Below are positions 52,724 through 62,860 of a stretch of 64,000 nt of DNA, piece after piece. Source of the DNA: Paenibacillus ihbetae (lineage in GTDB: Bacteria; Bacillota; Bacilli; Paenibacillales; Paenibacillaceae). The notes beneath the pieces were generated by a model, which did not search any database, was not told where the DNA came from, and was given only the letters and a program-made list of their open reading frames with translations. The number at the start of each line of letters is the position of its first letter. The first letter of the stretch is position 1. The translations under genes and the position numbers were made by a program. Location of the stretch: positions 1,696,501-1,760,500 of the forward strand of contig NZ_CP016809.1 in assembly GCF_002741055.1 (NCBI RefSeq). Direction: 5' to 3'.

Positions 52724-55189
52724 TTATCTTGCCGTTACCGAAATCGATATGGACAGCCCGCCGCTTGCGGCTGATCCGAACGCAATGGTCCCGTTCATGC
52801 AGCGCACGCGCTCCTTCATCCCGCGTATGCCCATGCTGCTGAAGTGATCCCTCTGCTTCTCCAGCTTCTCCAGCTCCTCCGGGCCCATGCCGATGCCGTT
52901 GTCCTCGTAATTCAGAATGACCTTGCCCGACCGGGTGGACAAGCTCAGCTTTACCTCCGTTGCATTGGAATGCTTGGTCGCGTTCGAAAGAAGCTCTTGC
53001 ACGATCCGGTAAAGTCCGATAAGTCTGTCGTCGCTGAGATCCTCCTCGAATCCCGAGCCCTCGAACGAAATGGCATAATTGGTGCGCAGCTGCGTGAATT
53101 CAAACAGCGCCTCCAGTGACCGTTCAAGCCCTTCCTCCTTCAGGAGCGGCGGCCGCAGCTCATTGCACGTAATACGGATTTGATAGATGACGTCAAGCAG
53201 TCCCTGCTCAATCTCCTCGAGCTGGCCTCTAAGCTTTGGAGGCAGCTCCGTATCCGTGACGATCTGGTTCAGCTTCCTGTACCATATAATCTGCTCTTGA
53301 AGTGCTGCATCATGGAGATCCTGGGAGAGGCGCTTCCGCTCGTTCTCCGAAAGATGAAGCATTACGCGCAGCAGCCATATGGGCTGCTGGGAGGATCCCA
53401 GCTTCTCCAGCTCTGAAGTCAAATCCTCGATCACGCGGAAATTATCATACAGCACGCTCACATAGCGAGAGATCGTCTCCAGCCATATCTTTTTCGCTTC
53501 GTACTTGAGCAGCGATGCTTTCTCGCCGATGTAGATCATGCTGTGCTCCCCGTTGATCTCTCCGATCTTCACGAAATATCCGTCCGGCGTCTCGTGCAGC
53601 TTGCAGAGCGGAAGCCGCTCGGGATGGCGCTCGCAAATCGCATAAAGCACGTCCTTGGAGAAGTCTTCTGCCCCTCCCACGATGCAGAACTCCGAGCTGC
53701 CGCAATTCATGGTGACGAGGCTGACCTTCCCGGTTTTAAGCACTTTTTGGATTTCCTCGACGATCCTTGCGTTCAGCTCACTGATCTTCACCATCCCGAA
53801 CAGGTCCGAGGAGAACCGGTCGAGGCTCATCTGCAGCTTGAAATACCGCTCCTCGCTCTCCCGGATCAGCTTCTCCGCCGCTTTCCGCTCCCGCTCCGCC
53901 CTCTTCTCCTCCGTAATATCCCGGATAATCGTCAAGGCTGTATGGTCTCCGATATATGGGATCGGGGCAGTAACGACCTCGATGTCAATGACCGTGCCGT
54001 CGAGCTGGATGATCTGGCTCTCCACCAGCGTTGCGGTGGCCCCCCGCTCATATACTCCCTTGACCTCTCTTTGAACCAAGTCAATCTGATCCGGGGGAAC
54101 GAAATGCTCATACCCTCTCTCTACAAGCTGACCGAGATCCGTAACGCCAAGCAGGCGCATGCCTGCCGGATTCATATAAATGCATTCAAAATTCGAATGA
54201 AGCACCATCGCGACCGGAGCGATATCCAAAATGTGGCGGTTGATCCGTTCGCTCTCGATCAATGCCTGTTCCGCAGCTTTGCGTGCCGTCACGTCCTCGA
54301 AGAAAATTTTGATCGCATCCGTATCGTCGTCGGGCAATGCCGTCACGATGACCTCCGCCTTGGCTCCGTCCATCCTCCGGATCGACAGCTCCTCGGAGAC
54401 GACATTTCCTTGGCGAATTCGCTCAATGACCCTATCGCGCTTACTCTGTTCACAGGGCTCGTACAGCCAGTCCCAAGGATCGGTCCCAAGAAAATCCTCC
54501 GAGCCGCTGGCGCCTACAATCCGCAGTCCGGCTGGATTGACATAGACCAGCTTGTGCTCCCTGCATACGGCGATGGCGACCGGTGAAGATTCTACGAGCC
54601 TGCGGTATCGCTCCACGCTCTCTTTCAGCGCCTGCTCCATCTTTTTGCGCTCGGTAATGTCTTGAAGCGCCTCTTCCATCTTATGGCGGGAAGTAACGTC
54701 GATCGCGATGCCATCCACCCGGACCATCCGTTTCGCCTGATCCATGGTCGGGATCATCTTCACCTGGACCCAGCGCACTTCGCCCGCGGCATGGATAATC
54801 CGGTAGTGCGTGTGGACAGCTTCACCCTGCCGCAGCTTCAGAACGCAGGATTCGAACAATGGCAGGTCCTCCGGGTGAATCAGCGCTCTCCAAGGCACGC
54901 CGTTTCCGAAATACTCCGCCGAATAGCCGGTCATTTCATGAAAGGCCAGGGAGGCGCTTACAATCCGCCCCGATCCGCAATCATAGGACCAGATGCCGAC
55001 ATCAAGCGTATGCAGCAGATCGTCCAGCATTCGAAACCTGCTCTCCGCCTCCAGAAGTCTTGTTTGGTTGTCTTTTAGCAAATTGCGCTGCCTGCGCCTC
55101 CTCACGATGATCATGCCGATCATCACTACGTATATGACGAGGATAGCGAGTGCCGTCCAGAAGTTTTCATGTCTCAATAAGCTGTCCAT
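52724..55189 (-). CDS. PAS-domain sensor histidine kinase (HisKA_3), partner of the ComA-like regulator
   Basis: An 821-residue kinase from the ATG at 55189; an ATG at 55207 is equally possible. A single N-terminal span (LAILVIYVVMIGMIIVRRRR) is followed by three PAS domains (about 55-180, 195-310, 320-430), a GAF-like region (455-600), a HisKA_3 dimerisation box (RLSQDLHDAALQEQII) and HATPase_c (LLSNATKHSNATEV, DNGIGM). The input is probably cytoplasmic or redox/ligand-based. It is next to the ComA-like regulator gene on the same strand, 48 bases apart. Confidence 0.9.
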   Translation of the reverse strand: MDSLLRHENFWTALAILVIYVVMIGMIIVRRRRQRNLLKDNQTRLLEAESRFRMLDDLLHTLDVGIWSYDCGSGRIVSASLAFHEMTGYSAEYFGNGVPWRALIHPEDLPLFESCVLKLRQGEAVHTHYRIIHAAGEVRWVQVKMIPTMDQAKRMVRVDGIAIDVTSRHKMEEALQDITERKKMEQALKESVERYRRLVESSPVAIAVCREHKLVYVNPAGLRIVGASGSEDFLGTDPWDWLYEPCEQSKRDRVIERIRQGNVVSEELSIRRMDGAKAEVIVTALPDDDTDAIKIFFEDVTARKAAEQALIESERINRHILDIAPVAMVLHSNFECIYMNPAGMRLLGVTDLGQLVERGYEHFVPPDQIDLVQREVKGVYERGATATLVESQIIQLDGTVIDIEVVTAPIPYIGDHTALTIIRDITEEKRAERERKAAEKLIRESEERYFKLQMSLDRFSSDLFGMVKISELNARIVEEIQKVLKTGKVSLVTMNCGSSEFCIVGGAEDFSKDVLYAICERHPERLPLCKLHETPDGYFVKIGEINGEHSMIYIGEKASLLKYEAKKIWLETISRYVSVLYDNFRVIEDLTSELEKLGSSQQPIWLLRVMLHLSENERKRLSQDLHDAALQEQIIWYRKLNQIVTDTELPPKLRGQLEEIEQGLLDVIYQIRITCNELRPPLLKEEGLERSLEALFEFTQLRTNYAISFEGSGFEEDLSDDRLIGLYRIVQELLSNATKHSNATEVKLSLSTRSGKVILNYEDNGIGMGPEELEKLEKQRDHFSSMGIRGMKERVRCMNGTIAFGSAASGGLSISISVTAR

Positions 55190-55414
55190 CCTCTCTTCGC
55201 CGTCCATTCAGTCGATGTCATGCTAGATTGCTGTCTCTCTGCCTTCATGGAATGCATCAAAGAGCAGCCAAATGATATATCGGCATATTTTGCACAAATG
55301 CGAATATCGAACGAAAAAAATCTTTTTCGGACATCCGGCAGCATTGCTTCAGTCCCATTAGAACAAGCAGAACATCCTTGACAAAGATATGTTGCGTCCT
55401 GACTCATCTCCGGA

Positions 55415-55455
55415 CAAAAAAATGCCCGTAAACGGCTTCTTTACCGTTTACGGGC
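55415..55455 (-). terminator. Terminator of the peptide/oligosaccharide ABC operon
   Basis: GCCCGTAAACGG pairs with CCGTTTACGGGC; T7 follows on the minus strand. 55208-55414 shows no gene. Confidence 0.9.
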
Positions 55456-55498
55456 GGCTTCGTGGCGAATGCAGCAGCCATCGTAATGAACTGAACAA

Positions 55499-56284
55499 TC
55501 AGGCGAGATCCCACTCCGAATGGATTTTCGGAACGTCGGAGATCAGCTGGCGGGTGTACGGATGCTTCGGATTCAGGATGACTTCCTCTGCCGGCCCCTT
55601 CTCAACCACTTTCCCCTGCTCCATGATGTAAAGCGTATCGCTCACATAGTAGGCCAAGCCGACGTCATGGGTAATGAAAATAATCGTCATATTGTTCTCC
55701 TCCCGCAGCTTAAGGAGCATATCCAGGATGGTCGATCTGGAGCAGGCGTCGACCATGGAGGTCGGCTCATCGGCGATAAGCAGCTTCGGATGGAGGATAA
55801 AAATTCTCGCGATCATAAGCCGCTGCATCTGTCCGCCGGACAGCTCGAACGGGTACTTATTATGCAGCTCCTCGTATTTCAGATTGACGAAGGAGCAGGC
55901 CTCCTTCATGCGGCGCAGCTGCTCCTCCTTCGTCAGCTTCTCCCCCTGCAGCTTGATGCAATCGAGAAGAAGCTTCTCGACTCTGTAGAACTGGTTGAAG
56001 GAAGAGAACGGGTCCTGAAAAATCGCCTGAATATGCTTCCAATACTTTCTCCGGTCCGAATGCCGCTTCAGCCGTCTCGGCTTGCCCATGTATTCGATCG
56101 TTCCGGCGCTCTCCTTGAGCAGTCCCATAATCAGTTTGGCCAGCGTCGTTTTGCCGCTTCCGCTCTCTCCGGCGATCGATATAATTTCGCCTTCATGAAA
56201 AGCAAAGCTGACGTTGTCAACCGCGGTCGTCTTGTTGCCGCCGAAGCCGAATACCTTCGTCAGGTTCTTTCCTTCGATCAGCAC
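55499..56284 (-). CDS. Oligopeptide/oligosaccharide ABC transporter ATPase, OppF/DppF type
   Basis: A 261-residue ATPase. Walker [14 protein letters not shown], signature [13 protein letters not shown] and Walker [14 protein letters not shown] are visible. The GTG at 56284 follows AAGGGGAG and lies one base after the upstream stop; ATGs at 56299 and 56305 are alternatives. It is the last gene of the five-gene operon, and its C-terminal HPYTRQLI is typical of the branch. Confidence 0.9.
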   Translation of the reverse strand: MLIEGKNLTKVFGFGGNKTTAVDNVSFAFHEGEIISIAGESGSGKTTLAKLIMGLLKESAGTIEYMGKPRRLKRHSDRRKYWKHIQAIFQDPFSSFNQFYRVEKLLLDCIKLQGEKLTKEEQLRRMKEACSFVNLKYEELHNKYPFELSGGQMQRLMIARIFILHPKLLIADEPTSMVDACSRSTILDMLLKLREENNMTIIFITHDVGLAYYVSDTLYIMEQGKVVEKGPAEEVILNPKHPYTRQLISDVPKIHSEWDLA

Positions 56285-56285
56285 G

Positions 56286-57305
56286 TTACTCCCCTTCATT
56301 CGCATACCACTCCCTAAGCGTTTCAGGCTCGACAATGCATCGGTACGTCCGGTCCCCCAAGGTTTTGTTCGCAATCTTTCCCTTGCGGCACGCCTCCTGG
56401 ACATACGTGCAGCGATCCGCGAACCGGCAGCCCTCCGGCACGTTCTTCAGGTTCGGCGGCGTTCCCGGAATGGCCGCCAGCTTATGGCCCTTCATGCCTT
56501 CCTCCGGCACGATGATAGAGCCCATCAGCTTCTTCGTATACGGATGGATCGGATCAAAGATCATCTGCTCGGCGGTTCCCCGCTCCACGATCTCGCCCGC
56601 GTACATGACCATAATGTCGTCCGTGACATGGTACAAGAGCGGCAGCTCGTGCGTAATGAAGACGAGCGACTGGATAAAGCCTTTGTCCAGCAAGCTCTTC
56701 AGCAGCTTGATCACCGCCTTTTGCGACGTGACGTCCAGCGCGGAGGTCGGTTCGTCCGCGATCAGCACTTTCGGGTTCAAAATCGTGGAGATCGCAATGA
56801 CGGTCCGCTGCTTCATGCCGCCTGACAGCTCATTCGGATACGAGTTCAGCACCCTCGGCGACAGGTTCAGCGTCTCGAACCGCTCGGCGGCCATATCCCA
56901 TACCTGCTTCTTGGTCAGCTCGGGCCGATGCTCCTTCATGATGTCCTCGATGAAACGGATGATCCGCAGCGTCGGATTCAACGCATTCATCGCCGCCTGC
57001 GGAATGTAGGAGATCTCCCTGCCCGACACTTGGGAGCGCAGCTGCTCCTTCCCGAGCTTCATGATATCCCTTCCGCCGACGATAATGGAGCCGCCTCCGA
57101 AATAAAGCGGGGGAAAGTAAAATCCCATCAGGCTTAAGGCCAGCGTCGATTTGCCGCAGCCCGATTCGCCGGCGATGCCGAGCGTCTTTCCCTCCTCCAG
57201 CGCGAACGTGACGCCATCCACCGCATAGACGTGCTCCTTGAGCCGGGTCCGGTAATACGTCTTCAATTCGTTGACTTCCAGAATATGCGTACTCACGTCA
57301 TCCAT
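56286..57305 (-). CDS. Oligopeptide/oligosaccharide ABC transporter ATPase, OppD/DppD type
   Basis: A 339-residue ATPase with Walker [14 protein letters not shown], signature [12 protein letters not shown] and Walker [13 protein letters not shown]. The C-terminal cysteine-rich region ([17 protein letters not shown]) is typical of OppD/DppD members that bind an iron-sulfur cluster. It starts within the stop of the permease gene (TGATG), and AGGAG lies upstream. Confidence 0.93.
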   Translation of the reverse strand: MDDVSTHILEVNELKTYYRTRLKEHVYAVDGVTFALEEGKTLGIAGESGCGKSTLALSLMGFYFPPLYFGGGSIIVGGRDIMKLGKEQLRSQVSGREISYIPQAAMNALNPTLRIIRFIEDIMKEHRPELTKKQVWDMAAERFETLNLSPRVLNSYPNELSGGMKQRTVIAISTILNPKVLIADEPTSALDVTSQKAVIKLLKSLLDKGFIQSLVFITHELPLLYHVTDDIMVMYAGEIVERGTAEQMIFDPIHPYTKKLMGSIIVPEEGMKGHKLAAIPGTPPNLKNVPEGCRFADRCTYVQEACRKGKIANKTLGDRTYRCIVEPETLREWYANEGE

Positions 57306-58141
57306 CAGCTCCTAATCTTCGGATTGAAAATTTCGTCCATGCCCGTATTCATCATGTACAAGGAGAACGTGATCATGGCGATCGAAATCGCCGCCGGAAT
57401 GAAGGCCCACCATGCGCCGGCTACCGGGGCTTCGAACACGAGCGCCCAGTTCATGATGATGCCGAGCGAAATCGTATTGTACGGGCCGAGTCCCAGCATC
57501 GAGATCGAAGCTTCCGACAGGATTCCCGACGCCGTCTGCAGCACGAAGGCCATGACGACATAGGAAGCAATATACGGAAGAATCTCAGACACGATGATCC
57601 GCGGCGTGCTGTATCCGGATATTTTGGCGATGTTCACGTGGTCCCGGTTCCGAAGCGAAGAGGTCTGGGCCCGGACAGCCCGCGCCGTCCACGGCCAGCT
57701 GGTCACCCCGATGATAACCGCGGTCACGAAGGAGCTCCGCGAATCGATGCTGACCGAGATCAGAATGAGAATGACAAAGGACGGAATGACGATGAAAATA
57801 TTCGTGACCGCGGTCAGTAGGTTATCGATCATGCCGCCGATATATCCGGAGGTCAGTCCGATCACGAGCCCGATCGCGGTAGCGAACACGCCGGCAATGA
57901 GCCCTACCTGGAGCGATGTGCGGATACCGTAGATCAATTCCAGAAACAAATCCCTGCCGAAGTTGTCGGAGCCCAGCAGCAGCTTGGCATCGGGCGGCTG
58001 GTACGCAAGCGCGATCATCTCCAGCGGGTCGCTGCGGTTAAACAGCGGATAGATCAGGACAAGACCGATCATGGCCAGCAGCATGCACGCTCCGAACATG
58101 AACTTCGGCGACTTGATCAAGATACGGAATGAACTGTTCAT
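57305..58141 (-). CDS. ABC transporter permease, DppC type
   Basis: A 278-residue permease. One N-terminal span, then the DppC-type loop [19 protein letters not shown] and five further spans; the EAA-like region is [27 protein letters not shown] precedes the ATG at 58141. It is co-transcribed with the second permease. Confidence 0.92.
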   Translation of the reverse strand: MNSSFRILIKSPKFMFGACMLLAMIGLVLIYPLFNRSDPLEMIALAYQPPDAKLLLGSDNFGRDLFLELIYGIRTSLQVGLIAGVFATAIGLVIGLTSGYIGGMIDNLLTAVTNIFIVIPSFVILILISVSIDSRSSFVTAVIIGVTSWPWTARAVRAQTSSLRNRDHVNIAKISGYSTPRIIVSEILPYIASYVVMAFVLQTASGILSEASISMLGLGPYNTISLGIIMNWALVFEAPVAGAWWAFIPAAISIAMITFSLYMMNTGMDEIFNPKIRS

Positions 58142-58142
58142 A

Positions 58143-59153
58143 TCACTGATCCTCCATCTGCGCGGCCTTGATTCTTGGATCGATCCAGCCGTATATAATA
58201 TCGATCGTGAAGTTGGCGAGCAGCACGGCAATCGCGATGAGCAGCGTGCAGCCCGAGATCAGCGGATAATCCAGCTGCCGGATGGCGGTGAACATCCAGG
58301 TGCCGATGCCCGGATAGCTGAAGACGATCTCGCAGATCAGGGAGCCGCCGACCATGGTGCCGATGGACAGCGCAAGTCCCGTGATTTGCGGCAGCATGGC
58401 GTTGCGGAATACGTATCTTGCGATCCGGGAATCCCGGATGCCGAGCAGCTTGCTGTAAAGCACATAATCCGAGTTCAGCTCGTAAATGGACATTTCCCGC
58501 ATGCCGATCGCTTGGCCTCCGATCGTTACGAGCACGATCGACAGAAACGGCAGGGTGTGATGGCGGATGACCGAAGCGAAAAACTCCCAGCTTAAGGAAG
58601 GCACCAGCTGATAGTCATAGCCCCCGTGCAGCGGGAACCAATTGAGGGACAGCGCGAATACGTACAGCATAATGATCGCCAGCGTAAAGAACGGGATAGA
58701 GTTCACGAACAAGGCGACCGGAAAAATCACTTTATCGAACACGCCCTTGCGGTATGCGGCAACGGCGCCGAGGATATTGCCAAGCAGCCATCCGACCAGG
58801 ATGGCCGGCAGCTGAAGGCCGATCGTCCACGGAACGGCCGAGGCCAGAATCTCCGTGACGGGCTTCGGATACAGTCCGAAGGACGTGCCCAGATTGCCGC
58901 TGAGCAGGTTTTTCACATAGATCAAAAACTGTTCGCCCAAGGGCTTGTCGATGCCAAACTCGATCAGGAACGTCTCGTACACCCGCTTAATGGTGTCGCT
59001 GTCCGTCATGCCCTGCGTCATCTCCGAGACGATCATGCTCACCGGATTGCCTTCGATCATGCGCGGCAGCAGGAAATTAAGCCCGACCGCAATGACCAGC
59101 GTAAGGAAATACCAGAAGAACTTCTTGACGATGTATTTTCCGTAAACGCTCAA
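58143..59153 (-). CDS. ABC transporter permease, DppB type
   Basis: A 336-residue permease with six spans. The N-terminal [19 protein letters not shown] and the long first loop ([26 protein letters not shown]) match the DppB/OppB branch. I start at TTG 59153 because GGTGAG lies seven bases upstream; an ATG at 59168 lacks a clear site. The second half carries [16 protein letters not shown], the EAA-like loop. Confidence 0.9.
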   Translation of the reverse strand: MSVYGKYIVKKFFWYFLTLVIAVGLNFLLPRMIEGNPVSMIVSEMTQGMTDSDTIKRVYETFLIEFGIDKPLGEQFLIYVKNLLSGNLGTSFGLYPKPVTEILASAVPWTIGLQLPAILVGWLLGNILGAVAAYRKGVFDKVIFPVALFVNSIPFFTLAIIMLYVFALSLNWFPLHGGYDYQLVPSLSWEFFASVIRHHTLPFLSIVLVTIGGQAIGMREMSIYELNSDYVLYSKLLGIRDSRIARYVFRNAMLPQITGLALSIGTMVGGSLICEIVFSYPGIGTWMFTAIRQLDYPLISGCTLLIAIAVLLANFTIDIIYGWIDPRIKAAQMEDQ

Positions 59154-59270
59154 GCAGCTCACCCCCATGACCTGTAAATTGTCGCGACATGTCTCGCTGG
59201 AAAAGAGACCTATATCAGGGCCTCAATCGTCCGCTAATATAGGTCTTTGTGCGCGCGTTTGATTCAGCAA

Positions 59271-61109
59271 TCAGTTGTGAATCTGATACAATGCCTTGAT
59301 GCCTGCGCCGTCCATCGAGATTTGAGGCGGGATATTGCTGCCGTCGCCTTCTCTCGGGAAGCCCTTCCAGACCGATTCATTGACGGTATCGAACACCCAA
59401 GGGCGGTACATAAGCGGAATCGACGGAATGTCCTTTAGCCAGATTTGGGTGAGCTCGGTATAGAGCGCTTTCAATTCGGCTTCGTCCGTCGTCGCCGGAA
59501 TTTTCTCGATGATGGCATCCGCCTGGTCATTCTTATAGCGGCCCCAGTTCCAGAACGCCATTTCGCCGATCGGAGCGACGCCCTTGGAATACATGATCGT
59601 TCTGGCGCGGTCCCAAGGCTGGCTTGGGTTGACGCCGCCTGCCGGCGTGTTCATGATAATGTCGAATTTGCCGGTCTGCAGATCATTGGTCCATACCGGG
59701 GCTTCCGGGAATTTCGTGCGGATCTCGATGCCGATGGCCTTGGCGTTCTGGGCAACGATCTCCAGCGCTGCGTTCCAATCCGACCAACCGTACGGGCATT
59801 CGATTTCAAACGGACCCAGCCGCGTGCCGTTCAGAACGCGGATGCCGTCCTTGCCCTTCTTGGCTCCGATCGAGTCGAGCAAGGCGTTTGCGGCTTCCAC
59901 GTCGGTGGTCCATTGCAGCGGCTTGATGGCCTCCTGATCCACATACTTCGACTCGGCATCGGTGTTCAGCGTTAAGGAAGGCTCCATTGGCGCCGAGTAG
60001 CCGCTGATGGCAAGCTCCGAGATTTTGCCGTAATCGATCGCCATGGCGATCGCTCTCCGGACATCCGGGTTATCGAGCCCCGGCTTCGACATATTGAAGA
60101 AGATGGACGGCATGGAGCCCGGCAAATAGTACGGCGCATCCTTCAGGTACGTTCGGACAGGGGCGCCGTCCTCCCACATTTTCCATACCTGCGGAATGAA
60201 CTGCTGGGACACGTCGACCTGGCCGCTCTTGAACGCCAAGTCGCCCGCGGCGTTATCCTTGTAGATGACATGGGTGATGTATTTCGGTGCCGGAAGCTTG
60301 CCGAATAGCGCCTGCCCCCAATAGTTGTCGTCCCGGACGATCGTGATCTTCTGGTCATTGTAAAAATACATCTTATACGGTCCCGTTCCGATCGGGTCGG
60401 CATTCACTTCCTTGCGGATCGTCGCAAGATCATTGCCCGCCTTCTTCTCGATTTCCTCCCAGATATGCTTCGGCAGCATCGGTATCAGTTCAATGCTGTC
60501 CAGCACGGTCAGCTTGTTGGGATTCTCTTTGTTCAACGTAATGATGACGGCATGGGGGCCATCGGCCTTCACGTCCGCGATATACGTCCAGAAGCTGCTC
60601 CAGTTAATGTCGTATTTTTTGCCGAGCTGATACGTATAAACGACGTCCTCCGAAGTGAACGGCTTTCCGTCGCTCCACTTGGCCTCCGGATGAAGCTCGA
60701 CCTTCATGTTCAGATCGTCCGTCCATTCGTATTTGGTGCCGAGCAGCGGCTCCAGCTCCCCTGTCAGCTGGTTGACCATGAACAGCGTTTCGTAGACCAA
60801 TTCCCGGGAGTTCCCGTAGTTGATCGGAAACGCGGCGTTCCCGCTGAGCAGGTTGAAATTCGTCGGGGCGCCCCACTGCAAGCCGTTCACATACAGCGTT
60901 TCGTTTCTAGGCGTCGCTTTCGGATCTCCTTGCGGTGCCGGTTCCTCCTTGCCCCCCGGCGGCGTTTCTGTACCGGATGGCGGCGTTTCCCCTCCGGATG
61001 GCGGCGGATCGGTTGCCGATGGCGGCGTGACGCTCTGACAACCGGCGATAAAGAAGGAAATGGCTAACAACAGAATGAAGACGGGTCTCATAACGATTTT
61101 CAGCTTCAC
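59271..61109 (-). CDS. Extracellular solute-binding lipoprotein of the DppA/OppA (SBP_bac_5) family
   Basis: A 612-residue lipoprotein. The lipobox is IAGC, followed by a Pro/Gly/Thr-rich linker to about residue 65, then the SBP_bac_5 fold (NYGNSRELVYETLFMVN, KWSDGKPFTSEDVVYTYQLG, DNPDVRRAIAMAIDYGKIS). Members bind peptides or oligosaccharides. The nearby GH4 alpha-galactosidase-type gene and the family's resemblance to cello- or manno-oligosaccharide binders make sugar a reasonable guess. The GTG at 61109 follows GGAGGG; an ATG at 61124 is the alternative. Confidence 0.9.
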   Translation of the reverse strand: MKLKIVMRPVFILLLAISFFIAGCQSVTPPSATDPPPSGGETPPSGTETPPGGKEEPAPQGDPKATPRNETLYVNGLQWGAPTNFNLLSGNAAFPINYGNSRELVYETLFMVNQLTGELEPLLGTKYEWTDDLNMKVELHPEAKWSDGKPFTSEDVVYTYQLGKKYDINWSSFWTYIADVKADGPHAVIITLNKENPNKLTVLDSIELIPMLPKHIWEEIEKKAGNDLATIRKEVNADPIGTGPYKMYFYNDQKITIVRDDNYWGQALFGKLPAPKYITHVIYKDNAAGDLAFKSGQVDVSQQFIPQVWKMWEDGAPVRTYLKDAPYYLPGSMPSIFFNMSKPGLDNPDVRRAIAMAIDYGKISELAISGYSAPMEPSLTLNTDAESKYVDQEAIKPLQWTTDVEAANALLDSIGAKKGKDGIRVLNGTRLGPFEIECPYGWSDWNAALEIVAQNAKAIGIEIRTKFPEAPVWTNDLQTGKFDIIMNTPAGGVNPSQPWDRARTIMYSKGVAPIGEMAFWNWGRYKNDQADAIIEKIPATTDEAELKALYTELTQIWLKDIPSIPLMYRPWVFDTVNESVWKGFPREGDGSNIPPQISMDGAGIKALYQIHN

Positions 61110-61318
61110 TCGCAAACCCTCCATTCACAAATAATGTGCTCATCGTGCTTGCTCCTCCGGCAAAAACGCCGAATTCATGCTGCGCCCAGCTGGAAGCGTT
61201 TTCTCGATGAATTTATATGTCCCTTCATTTCCTCTTTAGTACAGATAAATTTTGAATCCGAAATATCAGCCCCAAGGATTTTGAAAGGTGCGCGTCGAAT
61301 TTTTGGAGGGCGTTGATC

Positions 61319-61396
61319 ATGAGCAAACGTGGAGGAATCAATCTGATTGATCCAAGCGAAGCAAGTAAAGGAGTGTTGTCTGCTGACTGTGATTAA
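61319..61396 (+). CDS. 25-codon leader ORF upstream of the KinB-like kinase
   Basis: The ATG at 61319 follows TTGGAGGGC with ideal spacing. It encodes 25 residues beginning MSKRGGINLID and ending in SADCD. Its TAA overlaps the GTG of the kinase gene by three bases. The ribosome site is far stronger than that of the kinase itself. It is either a leader ORF that couples kinase translation or a tiny expressed peptide. Confidence 0.5.
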   Translation: MSKRGGINLIDPSEASKGVLSADCD

Positions 61397-62636
61397 GGAT
61401 ACTCTGCTGCAGCTCTTATTTGCGTTAATGCCTTCCGTTGTCTACAGCATCTATTACAGGAATCTGACCGTCAACTATTCCCGCAGCTTCATCATCGTGA
61501 TCTGCTCGCTGTGCCTGGTCCTGTCCATGACCTTCGCTTCATCGGCGCAGGCTGGCCTGATCTTCGATATCCGCTATGTCATCATGTTCTTCGGCATCCT
61601 GTTCGGGGGGCTGACCACGGGCTGGATATTGCTCGTCGAATTTTTGATCTACCGGTTATACATCGGCGGCTCGGGCGTGATCGACGCCATCATTATCCTT
61701 GTGATTACGTTTCCGCTATCGGTCATGCTCGCATCGGTGTACCAGAGAACGCGGCATCGGCTATGGATCGTTTTTACGGCCGGAATCAGCTTCTCCGTCA
61801 TCCCGCTTACCGTGCTCTACATTACGAAGCCCGATTACATTATGAACCAATTATTATTTAACATTCTGGCCATACCTGTTCAGAATTCGCTCGGCATCTG
61901 GCTGCTTATCACCCTGTTCAACAAATCGGTAACCGACAAAGAGCTTTCCTTGAGATATGTCCAGAACGAGAAAGCGGAGGCCGTCAATCATGTCGCCGCC
62001 TCGCTCGCCCATGAAGTCCGCAACCCGTTAACCACTGTCCTGGGCTTCCTCCAATTAATGAAGAGCGGTACCTTCTCTCCCGAAAAAACGAACCGGTTTC
62101 TCGAAATCAGCATGGAGGAAATCCGGCGAACCGAGCAGATTCTGTCCGATTATTTGTCCATCAGCAAGCCGGCCGCTTCGATCCGGCAGCGACTTGAGCT
62201 CATTTCCCAGATGCAGGCCGTCGTTGAGGTCATGACCTCTTATGCGAATATGAATAACGTGGCGCTCCGCATCCGCTGCCCCCAGACGCCGATCTTCATA
62301 TCCGGCAGCACGGCGGAGCTGAAGCAGCTGCTGGTCAATTTCATTAAAAATGCCATCGAGGCCAGCAAGGATGTCACGAAAGGCACGGTGGAGATTTCGA
62401 TCCGGGAGGAGCCGCCTCATGTCGTCATCCAAATCGAGGACAACGGAATCGGCATGACCGAGGAGCAGTTAAACCGGCTGGGCTCGATATACTATTCCAC
62501 CAAAATGAACGGAACCGGGCTCGGGCTGACCTTCTCCTACCAAGCCATCCGCGCGATGAACGGCAGCGTATCCGTCAGCAGCGAGCCGCTGTCCGGCACG
62601 ACATTTGTAATCCGGCTGCCGATTGCGGGAGGATGA
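61389..62636 (+). CDS. KinB-like sporulation-type sensor histidine kinase
   Basis: A 415-residue membrane kinase. Five or six spans form a 5TM-5TMR_LYT-type sensor (LLFALMPSVVYSIYYRN, LGIWLLITLFNKS), followed by HisKA with SLAHEVRNPLTTVLGFLQLM and HATPase_c with DNGIGM and GTGLGL. This is the KinB layout; such kinases start the Spo0F phosphorelay. The GTG at 61389 yields the natural-looking MIKDTLLQ start and overlaps the leader ORF; a TTG at 61347 is an alternative. Confidence 0.85.
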   Translation: MIKDTLLQLLFALMPSVVYSIYYRNLTVNYSRSFIIVICSLCLVLSMTFASSAQAGLIFDIRYVIMFFGILFGGLTTGWILLVEFLIYRLYIGGSGVIDAIIILVITFPLSVMLASVYQRTRHRLWIVFTAGISFSVIPLTVLYITKPDYIMNQLLFNILAIPVQNSLGIWLLITLFNKSVTDKELSLRYVQNEKAEAVNHVAASLAHEVRNPLTTVLGFLQLMKSGTFSPEKTNRFLEISMEEIRRTEQILSDYLSISKPAASIRQRLELISQMQAVVEVMTSYANMNNVALRIRCPQTPIFISGSTAELKQLLVNFIKNAIEASKDVTKGTVEISIREEPPHVVIQIEDNGIGMTEEQLNRLGSIYYSTKMNGTGLGLTFSYQAIRAMNGSVSVSSEPLSGTTFVIRLPIAGG

Positions 62637-62768
62637 AGGAACATAGGGGGCCGGTCGGTGCTCCCCTCCTGGTGCTGAACACTCGCTTAACAGAGAATAG
62701 ACGCCAAATCCTAAGCCCGACGCGCCCGGCAAAACAGAATGAGCAGCCATACTCCCGTCTCCCCACGC

Positions 62769-62792
62769 AAAAAAGGCGGGAATGCTCCCGCC
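62769..62792 (-). terminator. Terminator of the second GH4 gene
   Basis: GGCGGGA pairs with TCCCGCC around ATGC, followed by T6 on the minus strand. Confidence 0.85.
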
Positions 62793-62794
62793 TC

Positions 62795-62860
62795 GCTTGT
62801 TATTTCGATTATTGCAGCTTGTTATTTCGGTTGTTGCAGCCTGTTATCTCGCTTAGTGGA
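62795..62860. repeat. 22-bp tandem repeat, three copies
   Basis: GCTTGTTATTTCGATTATTGCA, GCTTGTTATTTCGGTTGTTGCA and a diverged GCCTGTTATCTCGCTTAGTGGA lie head to tail. The GH4 stop codon lies inside the last copy. Confidence 0.8.
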
